Numbered from the stretch's first letter, positions 1-10,600 are shown. The stretch: 64,000 bases of DNA from Moraxella macacae 0408225 (GCF_000320365.1 NZ_ANIN01000001.1:62001-126000); one strand, 5' to 3'. The notes: generated by a model not told the origin, from the sequence alone. Program-made: numbers and translations.

Positions 1-1
1 C

Positions 2-823
2 AACAGCCAAACAATCACCCTACCCACACATTGCCCTGTATGCAATTCACCTGTGATCTTACCAGAAGATGAAGCCTTGGCACGCTGTAGTGGCGGACTG
101 TATTGCCCTGCCCAACAACAAGAAGCCCTGATCCACTTTGTCAGTCGCAAAGCAATGGATATTGATGGTTTGGGTGAACGCTTGTTGATTGGTTTTTTTG
201 CTCATGGGCTTATCAAAAACGTGGCTGATATTTATGATTTAAAAAATCATGCCAGTGAGTTAATAAAACTTGAAAAATTGGGCGAAAAATCGGTTAACAA
301 TTTGCTTAACGCAATTGAAGTTAGCAAAAAAACCACGCTGCCACGCTTTATTTATGCCTTAGGAATTCGAAGCGTGGGTGAAAGCACGGCGTTAAATTTG
401 GCAAAACAATTTGGTGATTTAGACAGTTTAATGCAGGCAAATATCGATGCATTACAAAAAACTCCCGATGTTGGTACAATCACCGCCGATTCAATCGTGG
501 ATTTTTTTCAAGCCGAACATAACCGTAAGGTGATTGAGCGTTTGTTACAAGCCGGCGTGCATTGGGATAGCATGGAACATACAGATGCCAACAATCAGCC
601 ACTAGATGGACAAAGTTGGGTAATTACAGGCACGCTAACCAGTATGGGACGCGATGAAGCCAAAGCCAAATTGCAGGCCTTAGGCGCTAAAGTATCAAGC
701 AGCGTATCAGCAAAAACTTCTGCCCTGCTGGCAGGAGAAAAAGCAGGAAGTAAGATCGATAAAGCCCAAAACTTAGGCATAAAAATCGTTACAGAGGCGG
801 AGTTTTTGGCAATTATTCTTTAA
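2..823 (+). CDS. ligA: NAD-dependent DNA ligase LigA, C-terminal part (5' end outside window)
   Basis: LigA seals nicks in duplex DNA using NAD+ during replication and repair. About 273 residues are visible; the adenylation and OB domains lie upstream of the window. The reading frame is open from base 2 and includes the Cys4 zinc finger (THCPVC near the start, then ARC and LYCPAQ). It is followed by helix-hairpin-helix repeats ([22 protein letters not shown]) and a C-terminal BRCT domain ([20 protein letters not shown] region). The order and length match the E. coli LigA C-terminus. The first in-frame GTG (base 53) is inside the zinc finger and is not a start. The gene converges on hsdS. In relatives ligA often follows smc-zipA; here those two genes lie about 6 kb away on the other strand. 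Confidence 0.97.
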   Translation, partial: NSQTITLPTHCPVCNSPVILPEDEALARCSGGLYCPAQQQEALIHFVSRKAMDIDGLGERLLIGFFAHGLIKNVADIYDLKNHASELIKLEKLGEKSVNNLLNAIEVSKKTTLPRFIYALGIRSVGESTALNLAKQFGDLDSLMQANIDALQKTPDVGTITADSIVDFFQAEHNRKVIERLLQAGVHWDSMEHTDANNQPLDGQSWVITGTLTSMGRDEAKAKLQALGAKVSSSVSAKTSALLAGEKAGSKIDKAQNLGIKIVTEAEFLAIIL

Positions 824-855
824 TTGCCTAATTTTGTAAAATCACTTTGGCAACA

Positions 856-1989
856 TCATTTATCAAAAGTTAACAGTTGTTCGCGGTAATATTCATATTG
901 TTTTTGGCGTAAGTTTATTTCTTTTGGTAAACCGTGAGAAATGGAATTGGTTAGGGTTTCAAATTTGTCTAAAATAGTGATTATTTTTTGTTGCGTTGCT
1001 ATTGGCGGAATGGGAAATTTAAATTCCATAATTAAATCTTTATCACCCCTTGGCATTTTTGCACCTTTTGAATTTTTGATATTATACAAAAAGAACTTTT
1101 CATCTGATAAAATATAAAATAAATATTTTGGCAAAAGTTTTTCATAAGTTGCACGAATAACTAAAACATCGCCGTTTGTTCCGCCACAATTATCCGCAAA
1201 CCATATTTTTCTTAAATAAGGTCTAATATTACCCAATAAAATATCATCTTGTTGATATTGAATTAATGTGCCGTTTGTTGGCAAAGTAGTGGAATTAATT
1301 TTTCCTTTTCTGTCTTGCAATAGATTATTAACGCTAATATGATTGCTTGCATTGACTTTATTAAAGTTTATTCTGTCTTTTGAATATTGTGCCACTTCGC
1401 TAAGTGTTTTATATTCCACTTCATCGCCAAAAGTTAACAATTTATCACGATAATAACTATATTGCTTTTTACGCAAATCAAGTTCTTTTATCAATTCGCT
1501 ATTTAATGCAGTAAATTTGTCTAAAATTCGGACGATTTCATTTTGCACATCTAGGGGCGGAATGGGGATTTTTAAATCTTTAATCATGGGTTTGGTTAAT
1601 TGCGGAATGCCAGATTTAGGAATTTTGTAATCATTTTCAATTAATTTCATAAAATGATAAGCAAATTTTATATTTAATTCAATTTTAGGTGTTAAAACCA
1701 ACAAACGCACGATTGGAAAAAATGGTTTTTCTTGATAACTTGTCCAACCAATTGTACCCCTTGCAGAAATGGTTAAACTGGGCTGATTTATTTTTGCTTC
1801 ATTTGTCCAGCCATAAAGTGATTTTTCATTAATGCCATTTGATAAAATCGGAATATTAAATTCTTTTGTTTGTATTTTACTAAATGCATTTTTAGGCACA
1901 TCACCGCCTGCAAAAATATCAAAAATCTCCCCTAAACTTTTCCACTCAACCGCTCGCCCCTGTAACAACCGCTCAATAAATCCAATCAT
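856..1989 (-). CDS. hsdS: Type I restriction-modification specificity subunit HsdS (solitary)
   Basis: HsdS supplies the two target-recognition domains (TRDs) of a type I restriction-modification enzyme. The protein (about 377 residues) shows the classic two-fold layout. TRD1 follows an EWKSLGEI entry motif, then comes a conserved helical spacer (NEIVRILDKFTALN...LRKKQYSYYRDKLL). TRD2 follows a second EYKTLSEVA entry, and a second helical spacer ends the protein (KIITILDKFETL...LRQKQYEYYREQLL). The ATG at 1989 is preferred over an upstream start at 2073: it has a GGGAGCGG ribosome site and begins at the usual IERLLQG-VEWKSLGE position. No hsdM or hsdR lies in the window, and the flanks are ligA and a tRNA-Lys terminator. 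It looks intact but orphaned. It could act with an HsdM/HsdR pair elsewhere, or be a relic. Confidence 0.9.
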   Translation of the reverse strand: MIGFIERLLQGRAVEWKSLGEIFDIFAGGDVPKNAFSKIQTKEFNIPILSNGINEKSLYGWTNEAKINQPSLTISARGTIGWTSYQEKPFFPIVRLLVLTPKIELNIKFAYHFMKLIENDYKIPKSGIPQLTKPMIKDLKIPIPPLDVQNEIVRILDKFTALNSELIKELDLRKKQYSYYRDKLLTFGDEVEYKTLSEVAQYSKDRINFNKVNASNHISVNNLLQDRKGKINSTTLPTNGTLIQYQQDDILLGNIRPYLRKIWFADNCGGTNGDVLVIRATYEKLLPKYLFYILSDEKFFLYNIKNSKGAKMPRGDKDLIMEFKFPIPPIATQQKIITILDKFETLTNSISHGLPKEINLRQKQYEYYREQLLTFDK

Positions 1990-2077
1990 TTCACCGCTCC
2001 CATCTATAATAAATTTTAAAACAGTAAATTGTAAAACCCAGCTTTTACACGCAACCAGTTTTACACGCAACATAGCA

Positions 2078-2106
2078 AAAACCCCTCTCTAAAAGAAAGG
2101 GGTTTT
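2078..2106 (-). terminator. Rho-independent terminator after tRNA-Lys
   Basis: A perfect 9-bp stem (AAAACCCCT at 2078-2086 with AGGGGTTTT at 2098-2106) encloses an 11-nt loop. It starts six bases past the tRNA 3' end on the minus strand and ends in a T-run on that strand. Confidence 0.8.
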
Positions 2107-2111
2107 GTATA

Positions 2112-2187
2112 TGGTGGATCGTCCGCGACTCGAACGCGGGACCAACGGATTAAAAGTCCGCTGCTCTACCAACTGAGCTAACGATCC
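2112..2187 (-). tRNA. tRNA-Lys (anticodon TTT)
   Basis: On the minus strand a 76-base cloverleaf can be drawn: acceptor stem GGATCGT/ACGATCC with encoded CCA, D arm with AGTTGGTA loop, anticodon loop CTTTTAA giving anticodon TTT, and T arm with TTCGAGT loop. It is followed directly by a terminator, so it appears to be a single-gene unit. The solitary hsdS lies just downstream; no duplicated tRNA 3' end (att-like copy) was found beyond hsdS. Confidence 0.97.
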
Positions 2188-2261
2188 AATGAGTGCGTAT
2201 TATACGCATATTTTTGTAGATTGCAAGTTTTTTTTGGATAATTTTGTAATTTTAACAAAAA

Positions 2262-4730
2262 TTAATTCTTTAGGGCTTTGTTTCCTGCCAAATCCATTGC
2301 CAAATCCGCAGGTTTTAACGGCGTTGGTGCCTTGACAAAACTTGCCAAAAATACCTCATCGATGTTTTCTACCGCCTGAATGGTTAAACCCTCTTTGACA
2401 TTGTCAGGAATGTCTACCAAATCACGCTCGTTGGCTTTTGGAATAAGAACATGCTTAATGCCACCACGGTGAGCGGCCAACAGTTTTTCTTTTAAACCGC
2501 CAATACGGAGCACTTTACCGCGTAAAGTTACCTCGCCTGTCATCGCAATATCCGAGCGAATAGCAATGCCTGTCAAGGCCGATGCCAATGCCGTGGTTAG
2601 TGCTATCCCTGCTGATGGGCCATCTTTTGGCGTGGCTCCTTCAGGCATATGCACATGAATGTCCGTGCCTTTAAAGTTTTCGTAACTTATGCCTAAACTT
2701 TCACCGCGAGCTCGCACTACTGTCATAGAGGCACGAATCGACTCTTTCATCACATCACCAAGCGAACCTGTAAAATTAAGCTCGCCTTTGCCTTGAGTTG
2801 CAACAGCCTCAATGGTTAGCAATTCACCGCCAACTTGTGTCCACGCCAAACCTGTAATCCGGCCAATTTCAGGATCTTGTTCTGCCAGGCCAAAATCATA
2901 AGGCTGCACACCAAGGTAATCATGGATATTATCAGCGGTTACAGTTACAGTTGGTGCGGTTTTGCGTTTTTTGCTATTAGCGGTTTTGCTTTTAGATGGT
3001 TTTTCATGCTCCACATTGGTTTTTACCACTTTGCGTGCAATTTTGTTAATTTCACGCTCCAAATTTCGCACGCCTGCCTCGCGCGTATAACGCTGTACAA
3101 TTGCCTGAATCGCATCGGTTGTAATGTCAATTTCGTTGTCAATCAGGCCGTTTTGGTGCACTGCTTTTGGCAACAGATATTTGTCAGCAATGTTAATTTT
3201 TTCATCTTCTGTGTAACCCGATAGACGAATAATTTCCATACGATCAAGCAACGCAGGCGGAATGTCCATGCTGTTGGCGGTGCAAATAAACATGACTTGC
3301 GACAAATCCAAGTCCATATCCAAATAATGATCATTAAAACTGTGATTTTGCGACGGATCAAGCACCTCAAGCAAAGCCGATGCAGGATCGCCACGAAAAT
3401 CTTGTGCCATTTTGTCAATTTCATCAAGCAAAAACAGCGGATTTTTTACCCCAACTTTTGCCAATGATTGCACGATTTTACCTGGCATCGCACCGATATA
3501 AGTGCGTCTATGTCCACGAATTTCCGCTTCATCACGCACACCGCCCAAGGCCATACGAATAAATTCTCGCCCTGTTGCACGTGCAATAGACTCACCAAGC
3601 GATGTTTTGCCCACACCCGGTGGCCCCACAAGGCATAAAATTGGCCCTTTTAGCTTATCTACGCGAGATTGCACCGCCAAAAATTCCAAAATACGATCTT
3701 TAACATCTTTTAAACCGTAATGATCATTGTCAAGCACTTGCGTAGCTTTTGGCAAATCAATATGCACATCACTGGCTTTTTGCCAAGGTGTGTCCAAAAT
3801 CCACTCGATATAAGTCCGAACAATGGCTGATTCTGATGATGCAGGAGGCATCATTTTAAGTTTACGCAACTCGCTTTCGGCTTTTTTTCGCACCATATCA
3901 GGCAAATTGGCTTCTTTGATTTTGGTTGCCAAATCATCTATGTCATCGTCATCGCTTAGCAATTCAGGCTCGCCGTTTTCTTGACGCATGCCGTTTAGCT
4001 CGTTTTTAATGACTTTCATTTTTTCATTTAAAACGTATTCACGGTGATTGTTTTCCAGTTGATTGCGAACTTTTTCTTGCAATTCTTGTTCGATATTTTG
4101 GTCGGCTTCTTGTTTAACCAAATAATCCATTAGATTTTCAAGGTTGGTTCTAAGATTGTCATTTTCCAAAAAGCTTTGTTTTGCTTCAATGTCAAGTGAT
4201 ACGCGCGTTGCAATAAAATACAGCAATTCTTCCAAACGTTCGATTTTGTCAGCAACTTTTAACAATTCTCTAAAATTACGCAACCGTGATTGGGCGTATT
4301 CGGCAAACAAGCCAAGCAGTGTGTCTTTGTATTCTTGTTGTTGGGTTTTGTTGATTCGGCTTTTGTTGGGTTTTAGGGCAATATGTGCAATTAACACCTC
4401 ATCATAAATATTGCTGACATCTTCTAATTTGGCACGGTATAACCCCTCAATGAGTACTTTCACCGCGTTTTTATCGCTTTCGTGGGGCATGGTGCTAATA
4501 ATGCGACATACCGTACCGTATTGGTATAAATTGTCAGGGTTTATCTCCTCAAACATAGAATCTTGTTGTGCAATGACAAAAACCAAACCGTCATGTTCAC
4601 TTTTGGCAAGCTCCACTGCGTTAACCGATGCTTCACGACCAACAAATAACGCAATTTGCATATAGGGATACACCACCACATCTCTTAGAGCAACAAGTGG
4701 CAACGGTTGAATTTCGCTTGGGGTTGTCAT
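2262..4730 (-). CDS. lon: ATP-dependent protease Lon
   Basis: Lon is a homo-oligomeric AAA+ protease that degrades misfolded and regulatory proteins in the cytoplasm. Counted from a first ATG at 4736, the order is: N-terminal substrate-binding domain with a long coiled region (to about 300), Walker A GPPGVGKT (371-378), Walker B FLLDEID (435-441), arginine-rich sensor region, and Lon protease domain with catalytic Ser708 (DGPSAG) and Lys749 (GGLKEK). The ATG at 4730 is preferred because AAGGA sits six bases before it but abuts the ATG at 4736. A Lys/Ser-rich stretch (about 575-595) separates ATPase and protease domains, longer than in E. coli Lon. No clpX or hupB neighbour is present. Confidence 0.97.
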   Translation of the reverse strand: MTTPSEIQPLPLVALRDVVVYPYMQIALFVGREASVNAVELAKSEHDGLVFVIAQQDSMFEEINPDNLYQYGTVCRIISTMPHESDKNAVKVLIEGLYRAKLEDVSNIYDEVLIAHIALKPNKSRINKTQQQEYKDTLLGLFAEYAQSRLRNFRELLKVADKIERLEELLYFIATRVSLDIEAKQSFLENDNLRTNLENLMDYLVKQEADQNIEQELQEKVRNQLENNHREYVLNEKMKVIKNELNGMRQENGEPELLSDDDDIDDLATKIKEANLPDMVRKKAESELRKLKMMPPASSESAIVRTYIEWILDTPWQKASDVHIDLPKATQVLDNDHYGLKDVKDRILEFLAVQSRVDKLKGPILCLVGPPGVGKTSLGESIARATGREFIRMALGGVRDEAEIRGHRRTYIGAMPGKIVQSLAKVGVKNPLFLLDEIDKMAQDFRGDPASALLEVLDPSQNHSFNDHYLDMDLDLSQVMFICTANSMDIPPALLDRMEIIRLSGYTEDEKINIADKYLLPKAVHQNGLIDNEIDITTDAIQAIVQRYTREAGVRNLEREINKIARKVVKTNVEHEKPSKSKTANSKKRKTAPTVTVTADNIHDYLGVQPYDFGLAEQDPEIGRITGLAWTQVGGELLTIEAVATQGKGELNFTGSLGDVMKESIRASMTVVRARGESLGISYENFKGTDIHVHMPEGATPKDGPSAGIALTTALASALTGIAIRSDIAMTGEVTLRGKVLRIGGLKEKLLAAHRGGIKHVLIPKANERDLVDIPDNVKEGLTIQAVENIDEVFLASFVKAPTPLKPADLAMDLAGNKALKN

Positions 4731-4780
4731 AATCATTCCTTACATCTTGCTTTATGTTACATTTGCTTCTTTATGTTACA

Positions 4781-4810
4781 TTGTGTTGTGTTACATTGTG
4801 TTGTGTTATA
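4781..4810. repeat. 15-bp tandem duplication upstream of lon
   Basis: TTGTGTTGTGTTACA at 4781-4795 is followed at once by the same word with one change (C to T) at 4796-4810. A looser duplication, TTTATGTTACATT at 4751-4763 and 4770-4782, precedes it. Confidence 0.9.
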
Positions 4811-5008
4811 TCTTATTGTATTGTAGTTTGTTTCATTTTACAAAACCTAAAACACAAAAACTAAAACTTAAGTGGCGGTTGTTTTTAAAAATGCAAGCCA
4901 TCTATTTAGATTTTGTATGGCTTTTTATAAATATGTTATACTTAACTGATTATCAAGCAAAATTTAGTTTGGTATTAACTTAGCTTGGTACTAATTTAGC
5001 AACTTGGT

Positions 5009-5036
5009 AAAATTTAACCAACAAAATTTAACCAAC
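5009..5036. repeat. 14-bp exact tandem duplication
   Basis: AAAATTTAACCAAC occurs at 5009-5022 and again at 5023-5036, with no gap. It sits just before the AAAGGAATG ribosome-binding region of the next gene. Confidence 0.95.
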
Positions 5037-5055
5037 AAAAGAAAAGGAATGTCTT

Positions 5056-6438
5056 ATGAATCCAGCCCGTTTTGCCGATGCAATTGCCGATTTACAAACA
5101 CGTTTTGACAAACAATTATCCACCAACTTAACCACGCGCAAACAACACGCCCATACCATGACATGGCTAAAAAATCAGCCAGCAGATGCGGTGCTAACCG
5201 TTAATGACAAATTTGACATCTCAGACGCTATCAAAATCTGCAATAAGCATAAAATGCCTGTTATCGCCTTTGGTATTGGATCGTCGCTTGAGGGGCAATT
5301 AAACGCACCTAAGGGCGGATTGTGCATTGACATGAGCCAAATGAATGCCGTCGTTGCAGTCAATGAAGAAGACTTAACCGCTACTGTACAAGCAGGTGTA
5401 ACTCGTGAACAGCTTAACCAATACTTAAGAGCAACTGGCTTGTTTTTTCCGCTTGATCCTGGAGCGAACGCAACCATTGGCGGTATGGTATCAACGCGTG
5501 CAAGCGGTACAAATGCGGTGCGTTATGGCACAATGAAAGATGTAACCTTGGCATTGGAGGTTGTCATGCCAAACGGTGAAATTATCCACACCGGCAGCCG
5601 TGCCAAAAAATCAGCGGCCGGTTATGATTTAACCAGGCTAATTGTTGGCAGCGAGGGTACGCTTGGCATTGTAACTGAAATCACCGTGCGACTTTTTGGA
5701 CAACCTGAAGTGGTTGGAAGTGGTATTTGTCATTTTCCAAGTATTCACGATGCCTGTCAAGCAACCATTGCTACCATTCAATTGTGCTTGCCAATTGCCA
5801 GAATCGAGCTTTTGGATCCAATCCAAATCCGTGCATGCAACCAATATTCCAATTTAACCTTATCCGAACTGCCTACGCTTTTTGTAGAATTTCACGGTTC
5901 AAAAAACGGGGTTCAAGAGCAAGCCAATATGTTTGCTGATATCATTAAGGATTTTGGTGGTAACAATTTTATTTGGGATACCGATGAGGCCGCTCGCAAA
6001 AAACTCTGGACAGCCAGACATAATGCGTATTTTGCCAGTTGTGCATTGCGTCCTAATGCCAAAGGTTTGTCTACTGATGCGTGCGTGCCAATTTCACGCT
6101 TGGCTGAGTGCGTGGTAGAAACCCAGCAAGACATTGAAAAATCAGGCATGCTGGCTCCGATTGTCGGACATGTCGGTGATGGCAATTTTCATGTATTATT
6201 GCTTGTAGATACAGACAGCGAACAAGAGTTGATAGCCGCCGAGGAGATTTTGGCACGCCTAGCCAACCGAGCAATTAGTATGGGAGGCACATGTACAGGC
6301 GAGCATGGTATTGGACAAGGCAAGCGCAAATACATGACTCAAGAGCATGGCGGTGCTATTTATTTTATGAAAGCTATCAAAACCGCCTTTGATCCAAACA
6401 ACATCATGAATCCTGACAAAATTTGGTATAACGATTAA
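5056..6438 (+). CDS. FAD-linked oxidase, D-lactate dehydrogenase (cytochrome) type
   Basis: This 460-residue protein has the two-domain architecture of D-lactate/glycolate dehydrogenases: an FAD-binding PCMH domain and a C-terminal FAD-oxidase domain. Visible signatures are GIGSSLEGQL and PLDPGANATIGGMVSTRASG (FAD phosphate contacts), VGSEGTLGIVTEIT closing the first domain, and GHVGDGNFH plus GTCTGEHGIGQGKRKY near the C-terminus. These carry the histidines and glutamate seen in D-lactate dehydrogenases. The expected reaction is oxidation of D-lactate or a related 2-hydroxy acid with electrons passed to the quinone pool or cytochrome c. AAGGA precedes the ATG. The gene stands alone, so substrate (D-lactate versus glycolate or 2-hydroxyglutarate) cannot be fixed from context. 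Confidence 0.9.
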   Translation: MNPARFADAIADLQTRFDKQLSTNLTTRKQHAHTMTWLKNQPADAVLTVNDKFDISDAIKICNKHKMPVIAFGIGSSLEGQLNAPKGGLCIDMSQMNAVVAVNEEDLTATVQAGVTREQLNQYLRATGLFFPLDPGANATIGGMVSTRASGTNAVRYGTMKDVTLALEVVMPNGEIIHTGSRAKKSAAGYDLTRLIVGSEGTLGIVTEITVRLFGQPEVVGSGICHFPSIHDACQATIATIQLCLPIARIELLDPIQIRACNQYSNLTLSELPTLFVEFHGSKNGVQEQANMFADIIKDFGGNNFIWDTDEAARKKLWTARHNAYFASCALRPNAKGLSTDACVPISRLAECVVETQQDIEKSGMLAPIVGHVGDGNFHVLLLVDTDSEQELIAAEEILARLANRAISMGGTCTGEHGIGQGKRKYMTQEHGGAIYFMKAIKTAFDPNNIMNPDKIWYND

Positions 6439-6442
6439 TTTT

Positions 6443-6472
6443 TCTTATCAAAATCAATCTTATCAAAATCAA
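6443..6472. repeat. 15-bp exact tandem duplication
   Basis: TCTTATCAAAATCAA is present at 6443-6457 and 6458-6472, directly after the stop codon of the FAD-oxidase gene. Confidence 0.95.
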
Positions 6473-6499
6473 CCTTTTGCCAAACTTATCAAATTTGTC

Positions 6500-6535
6500 A
6501 ACAAATAAGTTGGTTAAATTGCTGGCTTATTTGTT
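6500..6535. terminator. Probable bidirectional terminator between FAD-oxidase gene and zipA
   Basis: AACAAATAAG (6500-6509) pairs perfectly with CTTATTTGTT (6526-6535) around a 16-base loop. It lies between two convergent genes. The stem is AT-rich and the T-run is weak. Confidence 0.5.
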
Positions 6536-6566
6536 GTTATGCAACGTATTTATTGTGATAAATGCT

Positions 6567-7490
6567 TTATTTGGCAAAATTAAGTGCAATTTCACGCATT
6601 TGTTGAATGTTTTCTTTGTTTAACGGTTCGCCTGTTTCATCGTACAAGTAGGCTTGTAAATCCTGAGACAACAAGCCTGAAATACTCACCATACTGTCAA
6701 AACCGCGTGATGCTTCAGGGTGCGGTAAAGACACAAACATCACCAAGCCTTTTACATATTGGTTTGGCAATTTGTTCAAATCAAACGGTAAAATCCCCTC
6801 TTCGGTTACCATCATCACGCTAAACCACAAAAGCCCCGTACCGTCTTTGTTGGCATAACGATGAAACATATTCATCGCTCCAAATTTTAAGCCGTATTTG
6901 TCAAATAATTTTAACAAATCCCTACCTAAAATCCGTGAAAATTGTTCTTTTGGAAATAAACTAATGTTGAGATTTTGCACAGCGTGATTTAGCGGACTGT
7001 CTTGATCATTGTCAATTTGGGCTTGGATATGATCATCTAAAATCGGACTGGTATCACTAAAACCGTCTTTTTTTAGCTTGCGTTCATCATAAGTTTGTAC
7101 CACAGGCGTGATGGTTTCTGTTGCATTTGCCAATGCACTAAACGCATCTTGTTGAGTGGCTTGTGCAGATTGGGTTTCGTGCTGCGATGCATGATGGTCA
7201 GTTTGATTTGGCGTGGTGGTTTTTGAGCTGGCATCTGGTTCGGTAAAATCGGTATTTTTTGCTGATAGCGTAATGTTTTTTTTGGCTTCGGTTTTGTCAT
7301 CAGAATTTGGATTGTCTGAACTTGGACGTTGATGACGCGGTAAAATTGGCAAACCGTCTTTATCCGCCGGACTATCGGATACATTTTCTAAACTGGGTTG
7401 TTTGGAATTTTTTGCCGAAAACAACACATACGCACCCCAAGCAATAGCAACTACCGCCACCACAATTAACAAAAAATTCATCACAGTCAT
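6567..7490 (-). CDS. zipA: Cell division protein ZipA
   Basis: ZipA is a bitopic inner-membrane protein that anchors FtsZ filaments at the septum. The 307-residue product has an N-terminal membrane segment (NFLLIVVAVVAIAWGAYVLF) and a long disordered linker rich in Asp, Ser, Thr, Pro and Gln. The C-terminal FtsZ-binding domain runs from about 170 to the end (NISLFPKEQFSRILGRDLL through the GFDSMVSISGLLSQDLQAYLYDE region). The ATG at 7490 is chosen because AGGA lies six bases upstream; the slightly longer frame begins with TTG. It lies about 200 bp downstream of smc on the same strand, as in related gammaproteobacteria. Confidence 0.93.
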   Translation of the reverse strand: MTVMNFLLIVVAVVAIAWGAYVLFSAKNSKQPSLENVSDSPADKDGLPILPRHQRPSSDNPNSDDKTEAKKNITLSAKNTDFTEPDASSKTTTPNQTDHHASQHETQSAQATQQDAFSALANATETITPVVQTYDERKLKKDGFSDTSPILDDHIQAQIDNDQDSPLNHAVQNLNISLFPKEQFSRILGRDLLKLFDKYGLKFGAMNMFHRYANKDGTGLLWFSVMMVTEEGILPFDLNKLPNQYVKGLVMFVSLPHPEASRGFDSMVSISGLLSQDLQAYLYDETGEPLNKENIQQMREIALNFAK

Positions 7491-7692
7491 ACTCAATCCT
7501 TAAACCCAAATGTGCAAATTTTGTTAAAAATCAACACATAAAATGTATAACAAATAAAAACTTATATAAAATAAAAACATATATAGTAGCATGCCTGACA
7601 ATTTCGAGCTACTAAAAAGCGATGTAAAAAATGCAATTTTTGCCAATTTTTTTCGTATTTTTTGCCAAAATTGTTAAAAATTATTACCAATT

Positions 7693-10600
7693 TTATTGCA
7701 CCGCCTTATCCGATTCTAAATACGCCGCCACTTCATTCATATCCACACTAACAAGCCTTGAAACCCCTGCTGTTGGCATGGTTACGCCTTTGAGTTCATC
7801 TGCTGCCTGCATGGCCAGTTTGTTATGACTGATAAAAATAAACTGCACATCTTTGGCCAATTCACCAATAAGGCTTGTAAAACGTGCCACATTGGCATCA
7901 TCAAGCGGAGCGTCCACTTCATCTAGCACACAAAACGGCGCAGGCTGTTGTTTAAAAATCGCAAAAACCAAACTAAGTGCCGTCAAGGTTTTTTCACCGC
8001 CTGACAACAAGGCCAAACGGCTATTTTTCTTGCCCTTCGGTTTAGCCATAAGTTCAAGCCCTGACTGCCAACTGTCATCTACCAACACCAAGCTTGCCTG
8101 CCCACCGCCAAATACTTGTACAAATAGCTGATTTAAATCCACATTGACCTGATTGAGCATATTCATGAACAATTGTTTGGTTTGACTGTCAATTTGCCTA
8201 ATTGCTTCACGCAACTTGTCAATACTCGCGGTTAGATCATTTATCTGCTCTGACAGTGGTGATAAACGTTGTGTAATTGTGTCCAATTCTGCCAAAGCTG
8301 CGTGATTCACCGCCCCAAGCTGTTGCAAATTTTGTTGCAACTGGCGCAAGGCTCGCCGTTTGACATCTACATCATTCACACTCAACAACACTTGGTTTTG
8401 TAACGCCTGCTCTTGTGTTGGCATTGCCACGCCTTGATTCAACATTTGTTGAGAAATTTGTTCAGATCGTTGATTAATCAAGGCCAATTCGGTTTGTTTG
8501 TCATAACCTTGTTGTTGTAGGTTTTGTAGCTGTTGTTGTTTGGCTTGAAACTTATGCTGCTCGTTGATTTTTTGTTGCTCCAACTCAACCAATTTGGCAT
8601 CAATCTCCTCCAAAACCGATGTGCTTTGCGCCAAACGTTGCTGACACTTATCCACTTGCTCAACAAAAGTTGGTAATTCTTGTTGCAATTGGGTAAAAGA
8701 CTGGATTAATGTCTGCAATTGTTGTTGTTCGTGCTGTTGTTGATGGTGTAATTTTTGTTGGATTTGAAGTTGATGCTGTTGTTGTAGCTCGGCTTTGTTT
8801 AGTGCAAGGCTTAACTCATGGTATTGATTTTCATAGCTTTTTTGTTTTGCGTGTTGGTCGGCTAATTCTTGATCAAGCGTTTCTTGCACCTGAATTTTTT
8901 GATTTAAGCGCGGCTGTATTTCTGCCAGTTGCTGACGGATACGCTCTGCATCGGCTTGATGATTTTGTATCGTTTGGCTAATTTGTGTTTGTTCGCCAGT
9001 TAAACGATCAAGCTCCTGTGCCAAATGCCGCTCATGGGTTTGTAATTGGCTGATTTCGTGTTGATATTGCAACCTGTCATGGCTAAGCTGTTGTTTTTGT
9101 TGGTTTAATTGTAATAATTCATTGCGACTGGCTTGATCTTGGGCTTGCCATTCTTGTAACGCGATCGCCTCTACTTGCACTTGATTTGCCAAACGCTCAC
9201 AAATCGGTCGCTGTTTGTCTATCAGATCTTGTAACGCTTCAATGCGTTGTTGCTGCGAAAAATACTGACTCATCGCAGGGATTGGTGTTGGTTTGGCATG
9301 GTTTTTTTCACCAGAACCCAGCCCCCATACCAAAGCGTGCAAATCCAAACACAAATGTGAATTAAGCAATAAAATTTCATCATGCTCACCAAATATCAAC
9401 AGCCAATCACTGGGCAAAAAATGTGGCAACTGATGAATTAAACTTAACAATACATCATGATTATCAATAAAATCTTGTTGGCAAAGCGGTTGTTTTAACA
9501 GCCAAACGTGAGAAAAAATTGGTAAATCTGGCGTTATTAACAATGCACTTAAACAGATCCAATGCTGATTTTCCAGTCTCTGCTCTGTCTTTGGCGGATC
9601 TGTCTTTGGTACGGTTTCTGTCTTTAGCGAAGTTTTATGCTGCAATTGTGTCAACTGATTGGTAAAAAACGCATCAAACAGCACCGCTTTTTTACCAAAC
9701 AATACCGAAAAATCAAACAAATTTTGCTTCTCTGATAAAACAGGAGTTAATACCAACCATTGAGTCAATATTGCCAAACACTTATCCAACTGTTTACTAA
9801 ACAATTTACCCCGCGAACTTAAATTTATCTTCGTCAACAACAAGTGTAAATCCAAATTTGTCGGAGTTTTTTGATTGATCTTGTGTTGATTTTGGGCAAT
9901 TTTTTGCAAAAATTGATCATAATCATCTACCAACTTTTGCAAGGTTTTTTGTTCGGTTTGCCATTGTTCTTGTTGTTGTAAGGCTTTATGATGTTGACGA
10001 TCCAAACTTTCCAGCGTATCGGCTTGATCGGTGATTTGTTGTTGCCGATCAAGTATGATATTTTCCAGTTGATGAATTTTTTCGGTTAACACAGTGATTT
10101 GATTGTCATCAAATTTTGCATGTTTGGCCACGTGGTCTTGTTGTTTTTGCTCAAAAATTGCTTGATTTTTTTGGTGTTGTTGTTGGTGCAAGGTAAGTTT
10201 TTGTGCTTGCTGCTGTGCGGTTTTTAGCAAATTTTCTACAATCGCCAGTTGTTTTTCATACTCTTGTTTTTGTTGCTGTAATTGACTGATTTCACCGGTG
10301 ATAATTTGGCGTTGTCGCTCGGTTTGTTGCCAAACTTGTTGCTTTTGTTCAATGGTTGTCTGTAAAGCCATCAGTTTATTTGGCAAGGTTTGCAAGTGTT
10401 TGGCATTGGCGTGTTGTTCGCTGCTAATTTGGTTAAGCTGCGCGGTTAAATTTTGTTCGGTTTTGGTTAATTCATCAATTTTGGCTTGCTGCTGATTAAG
10501 TAAATTTTGCTGTTGTTGGTATAAACTTTGGGCTTCGTGGTGCTTTTGCCAATAATTTTGACACAGATTCTGCTGTTCTTGTTTGGCAAGCTGTTGTTCA

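Larger units (their letters stand above)
4731..5055. other. Divergent spacer between lon and the FAD-oxidase gene
   Basis: This AT-rich spacer holds promoters for two divergent genes. A Leu/Tyr/Cys-rich frame at 4747-4983 is explained by tandem repeats and is not believed to be a gene. Two sets of tandem duplications lie here (listed separately). No riboswitch or RNA gene was recognised. Confidence 0.6.

Noticed and set aside
2112-2187. tRNA-Lys as an integration site for an hsdS island
   Set aside because: No second copy of the tRNA 3' end was found beyond hsdS and no integrase gene is present.
4747-4983. Open frame rich in Leu, Cys, Tyr upstream of lon
   Set aside because: It is produced by the tandem TTGTGTTGTGTTA repeats, has no ribosome site and overlaps both divergent promoters.
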